Both the position numbers and the translations under genes were made by a program. Of a stretch of 64,000 nt of DNA, positions 50,401 to 56,400 are shown piece by piece. Position 1 is the first letter of the stretch. Each line of letters starts with the position of its first letter. The stretch is from the NCBI RefSeq assembly GCF_028858725.1, contig NC_084769.1:11161501-11225500 (forward strand), written 5' to 3'. The notes under the pieces were generated by a model, which saw only the letters and a list, made by a program, of their open reading frames with translations, was not told the DNA's origin and ran no database searches. The stretch is from Colius striatus (lineage: Eukaryota > Chordata > Aves > Coliiformes > Coliidae).

Positions 50401-53400
50401 TTCCCAATGAGCAAGCAGCAGGCTGGGGTTGGGCTACCTGGCTTTGGACTACCTGAGGCTGGGACACAGGACTGCTGTGCTCACTAGAGGAGGCAACTCT
50501 CTAATGAGCTGTTGAGGTGACATTTCTCTCCCCTTCCTTCCTCTTCCTTGCAGATTTTGTTGTTTCTTGATCTTGTGGCTCACTTGTTTGGTAGAACAAT
50601 TGCTTCATAGTGTTTTCGGTCTGCTTTTGTTAGTGAGTGAAAGGAGCAACTCATCCAGTCTGATCTTGCTAATGCCACAGTGTTATAAACAAGCCAGGCA
50701 AGGATCCTTTGGGATTTACCACCCTTCCTCTGTCTGTTTGTTTATAGAGGCTCTTAACTCTTGTCCACTTACCTCTGGGCTCTTTATGGACTTCCAAGAA
50801 GCTATCATAGAGATGAAAGAAATAATTCCACTGCAAAAAGCCTCATAATGAGATGCAGTAGGGGGACTGTGTAAAGAGCCTCACCTTCCCTGACCTCAGC
50901 TCTGGGGGAATAAATGGAGTGGAAGAGTAGTGGATGAGCAGTGGGATTATATAGAGCAGAGAAAGGGGTGCAAGACTGGCTATCCTAGACTTCAGCTCTC
51001 CATCATCATTGGTGCCAGTTGCTATGGCAAATCTGTGCCTAGAGCTGGAATATTAATGCATCACTCATTGTCTCCACACACCCTGCAGGGAAAATGGCAT
51101 GCTGAGGGATAGGAAATGCTTAGCAAATGGTATATAGGCAAACAGTATTTCAATATGGCCACAAGCATGGCGAGGCATCCAAGAGCAGAGTGGGTTGCAT
51201 CTCTTGGAAAGCAGAGACTTGTGCAGAGCCACAAAGCGGGGCTGGTGGGTAAAGAAGAGGTCCCAGTCACTGGTGTGTAAGACTAATATGGTCCCTGGGT
51301 GCATTTAGAGGGTATGGACAGGCAAAAGAGGGGAAGTTTTGTTATTCCTGGGCTTGGAACATCTGTTTCTGGGAAGGAGAATTCAAAAGGGTCCAAGAGA
51401 ACCTGTGACTGTGCAGAGAAAAGCTGCAATAGCCAAGGAGACACAAAGATCTCAGTGCACTTGGCTTTATTAAAGGCAAAGGAGTAATTTCATGGTGAGG
51501 AGGAGAAATGTGATGATATAACCTCTTCCAGCCTAGCAAGTGAACATCCAAAGGCTGCAATTTGACACTGGGATAATTCAGACCAGAAAGGAGGTGAATG
51601 TTTTCAATGGCTGGGGAAAATTAACTTTATGAGCATCTGACCCTGGGCTCTGGTTGATTGTCTGTCACTGGAAATATTAAAATCAATCTTGGGTGATTCT
51701 CTAAAATATAGCTCCAGTTCAATTATTTGATTTGAAGCTGGAATTAAATTGAGGGAAGTTCTGTGACCTGTTATATGAGAGGGAGGTCACAGTCACAGTG
51801 CTCCCTGCTGATATCAGTATCACTTGTTATTGGTGCTGAAAGAGTCAGAAACTTCTGAATCCAACCAGAATACTGATGCTCTTTTGGTTGACTATGATCT
51901 TGCCAGCTCATCCTAATGGATGTTACATGTTTGTCCTTCTTTTCTTCCTTCTTGTCCTCCTGTGCTCCTTTTTTTTCCTGAAAATACAGTTACTGGCTGT
52001 GCCAGAGGGAAAAAGGCATCTGGTGTGCTGGGAGCAGCAGGGAAGAAGAGCTTCTGCTGTGGCAGCCTCCTCTCCCTGCAGATTTCCTTGCACTTGCTGG
52101 GGTTAAGTAGCACCCAACCTTTCATAGAATCATAGTTTCATAGAATGGTAGGGTTGGAAAGGACCTTTAGAGATCGTCTAGTCCAGCCCCCTGCAGAAGC
52201 AGGTTCACCTAGATCAGGTCGCATAGGAACATGTCCAGGTGGGTCTTGAAGACCTCCAAGGAAGGAGCTTCCACACCCTCCCTGGGCAGCCTGGGCCAGG
52301 GCTCCCTCACCTGAACAGTGAAGAGCTTTTTCTTACATTTAAATTGAACATTTTGTGTTCCAACTTCATCCCATTACCCCTTGTCCTGTTGCTAGATGCC
52401 ATAGAAAAAAGTGATGCCCCAGCCTCCTGACACCCACCCTTTAGATATTTGTAAATATGAATGAGATTCCCCTTCAGTCTCCTCTTTTCTTGACCAACTA
52501 GAAATTCTAATTTCAGCTGCGGGTTTTCCCTTTGGTTAGAGAGCAAGTCAGCGGAAGAGCGCTTGACAGCTGCTGTTCTAAGTTCTATGCAGTTCTAAGC
52601 ATATGATGTTCGAGGGGAAAGAAAATCCATGAGCATTTTTATTATCCCTTAATAATCTAGTTTTATTCCCTGTGGAGTGTGCTACAGGCATTTCCCAGAC
52701 CCTTGGGCGATGCCTTGCAGACCCCCAAGGGCTGCTGTATGTGCTGGCATTGCCTTGTCTCTGCCCAGAGCAACTTCATCCATGTTGCTCCTACTCAGGT
52801 CTTTGAGCGATCACCTCTGCAGCCTCTGCAGGAGGCAGCAGATCTGCAGGAGCTCTGCTGAGAAAATCAGTGATCTTAGCAGTAACTTGAAGCTTATAAG
52901 TGTATGTGCAATGTGTCATCACCTTTGCTGTCCATCTGTTCATCAGAAGGGCAGTATAACATTCTCAGACAATTCGGGTGACGAGATAGTTATCCATAAG
53001 CACAGAACGTGTTTTAGTTTGAAGCAGTGGTTTCAGTTTTCTCACCAACATTTTGTACATAGCAGTTTTCTGGGTTATTTGGGCCATGTAAATTTAACTC
53101 TAGTCTGTGGTAAAATATGATATTTCAAAATTTGATTTAGCTCCAAATTTGAAAGGAAAGAAGAAAGGTGACATGAGGCAAGACGTAACATACCACTTTG
53201 GGTTACCCCAACCGTGTTTGCATAATGTTTTGTTCCACTACTAACATTTAGAAGGAATTAATAACCTGCACTGATGCTAAATTAGTACTGTCTAAATGAA
53301 GTTTCAGAACAACAGCTGGAGGCACTTGCAGATTTTTTCACACTACTGTTTTGTGGGAAGCAGTACAAGTGTGCAGTGAGTTTCTGTAATTCCATGTAGA

Positions 53401-56400
53401 CACTTCTATGACAAGGTGACTCACTTAGTGGATGATGGAATGGCTGTATATATAGTCTACTTGGACTTTAGTAAACCCTTTGACACAGTCTCCCACAGCA
53501 TCTTCCTGGAGAAAGTGGCTGCCTGTGGCTTGGATGGACCTACTCTGAGATGGGTGAAAAACTGGCTGGATGGCTGGGACCAGAGAGTTGTAGTGCATGG
53601 AGTTAAATCCAGTTGTTGGTCAGTCACCATTGGTGTTCCCCTGGGCTTGATGCTGGGGCCTGTTCTGTTTAACTTCTTTATCAAAGACCTCGATGAGGGG
53701 ATCAAATGCACCCTCACCAAGCAGGGTGCTGCTGTTTATGAGCAGGAAGGCTCTTCAGAAAGACCTGGAGAGACTGGAGTGATGGGCCAAGGCCAATCAC
53801 GTGAGGTTCAATAAGGCCAAGTGCCGTGTCCTGCACTTGGGCCACAACAACCCCATGCAATGCTACAGGCTTGGGGCAGTGGCTGGAAAGCTGTCTGGGG
53901 GAAAAGGACCTGGGAGTGTTAATTGACAGCGGCTGAACATGAGCCAGCAGTTTGCCCAGGTGGCCAAGAAGGCCAATGGCATCCCAGCTTGTGTCAGAAA
54001 TAGTGTGGCCAGCAGCGCCAGGGCAGTGTTTGTCCCCGTGTACTCAGTGCTGGTGAGGACATAGCCTGAGCGCTGTGTTCAGTTGTGGGCCCCTCACTAC
54101 AAGAAAGACACTGAGGTGCTGGAGCATGTCCAGAGATGGGCAACAAAGCTGGTGAAGGGTCTAGAGAACAAGACTGATGAGGAGTGATTGAGGGAGCTGG
54201 GGATGTTTAGTTTAGAGGAGACTGAGGATGGAGACACGGTCACTCTCTACAACTACCTGACAGGAGGTTGTATTGAGGTGGGGTTCGGTCTCTTCTCCCA
54301 AGTAACAAATGATAGGACAAGAGGAAATGGGCTCAAGTTGCATCAGGGAAGGTTTAAATTGGAGATTGGGAAGAACTTTTTTAGCTGAGAGTTTTATCAG
54401 ACACTGGCACAGGCTGCCCAGGGAGGTGGTGGAATCACCATCCCTGGAGATATTGTTAAGCCATGTAGCTGAGGTGCTGAGGGACATGGTTTAGTGGTGG
54501 GCTTGGCAGTGTGAGGTGAGTGGTTGGACTGAATGATTTTAAAGGTTTTTTTCCAACCAAAATGACACTATGATTCCATTTGAGCAAGAAGAGATTCTGC
54601 TAGGAATTACATTACCAGCTGGCTGCCCTGTGCCAGGCTCTGAGCTAGCTCTGCCAGTAAGTCTGGAAATGGTCCCGTGAAAGCCTGCAAGAGGTGAATT
54701 TAAGTGCACAGTGTTTTCCTTAAAGCAGAGTAGATGTTGCATCACATCAGAGTGTTGTGCTGTGCCAGCAGCACAGCCCAACTGGTCACTGCCCGGGGTT
54801 GTCTGGGGTGAGGCTGCCGTGGGGAGCAGCCCTGGGAAATGCTGCCCCACACCACTGCGCGGTGCTCATGGCCTTTCTCTCCCTCTTGTTTTTAGCCTGT
54901 GAAGATGGATATAAGCTGGAAAATGAGACCTGTGTGAGGTATGGTGACTGTTCTGCACTTCTCCTACCCCACCATCCTTCTTAGTATTGCTGTGGTGACC
55001 TGTGGGCACAACTAAGCCACTGAAAGTCCCTGTTGTTTTCTGTTACCAGATGCCCGTTTGGCTTAGGTGGATTCAACTGTGGAAACCGTAAGTATTAGGT
55101 TCCGTTTTTCTTAATATCCACAGCCTCAGAAGTGGGAAATTTGAGACAAGTAATTGCAAATGCCTCTGTCTAAAATGCAGTAGGTACATACTGCTCTTGT
55201 CAGTGGTTTTCTGTTTCTTAGTTTTCTGTTGAGAATCATTTTAAAGTTCCATTTAAACATAAGAAAATCTATTTCACTGTGAGGTGAGGGAGTCCTGGCA
55301 CAGGCTGCCCAGGGAGGGTATGGAGCCTCGTCCTTTGGAGGTCTTCAAACCTTCCTGGACACGTTCCTGTGTGACCTGATCTAGGTGAACCTGCTTCTGC
55401 AGGGGGGTTTGGACTAGATGATCTCTAAAAGTCCCTTCCAACCTCCACCTTTCTGTGATTCTATGATTTTGTTGACTTTCTTGGACAAAGTTAACTTAAT
55501 GTTATCACCTAAGGAAAGGAGATCTCCTTTTACTGGATGCTCAGAGGTGATAGATAATTTACTGCTAATATACAGTGTGCTTTCCTTAGATGTTACACTG
55601 TAAAATTTAGCCACATTCTGTGCTTGTAGAGTGCTTGAGCTGCTCTTGTATATGGTGTTCCTTTTGTTATGTGGTATATTTTGCAAAGGTTGAAGGTTTG
55701 TTTGGTACTAGATCATGACATTTAAAGAGTGTCTTCAAGACCCGTGTGGACATGTTCCTGTGTGATCTGATCTAGGCGAACCTGCTTTTGAAGGGGGTTG
55801 GACTGGATGATCTCTAAAGGTCCCTTCCAACCCCTACCATTCTGTGATTCTATGATAGCACATGTAGCAAGCACTCTTGAAGCAAAATATTTGGAGGTGA
55901 ATGCATGAAATATTGTTTGTATTATCCTGATCTACCAGTGAAGGGAATCTGTCCCATTGGGAAACAAGAGCTAGTTCTTCCTTCAGCAGGAGATCAACAT
56001 CTCCATCCAGTTCTCTTGAAAATTTAAAGCAATATTGCTTACAGAGGGATGGAAGATGAGAGCCTATCTTTGCATGAGGGCTGTGGCTATGTTTCTGTCA
56101 GTATTTCCAACCATTGCTGTTTGTAAGTGAGTCTCCATCTCTCCCGCCTGTAGCGTATCAGCTCATCACGGTGGTGATCGCGGCTGCAGGAGGGGGACTG
56201 CTGCTCATCATGGGCATAGCCCTCATTGTCACCTGCTGCCGGTACGTACTGCCACCAGCCCCAGCTCCTCCCTGCTGTCCTTACACCACACCTAGGGCTC
56301 CACACATCAACCCCGAGGGACCGAAACATAGGTGAAAACCCCAGATGGCTGACAAGTGACTTCATCAGAAATACAGAAGTATTACATTGTGCTTTCATCT

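Larger units (their letters stand above)
47905..54895 (+). other. HEG1: HEG1 intron 18 (about 7 kb)
   Basis: The intron between the second EGF-like exon and exon 19 contains three CR1 pieces (49070, 52122, 53405), one with a reverse-transcriptase fragment. The rest (for example 49170-52120) shows no exon or repeat I recognise. Confidence 0.7.

Noticed and set aside
53416..53814. 132-residue frame with reverse-transcriptase motifs
   Set aside because: Part of a 5'-truncated, internally deleted CR1 LINE lacking its catalytic Asp-Asp box; not a host gene or a retron.
56242..56335. Read-through of the TM exon giving a proline-rich tail of about 30 residues
   Set aside because: The donor GTACGT is good and exon 22 restores the conserved HEG1 tail; the extension looks like ordinary intron.
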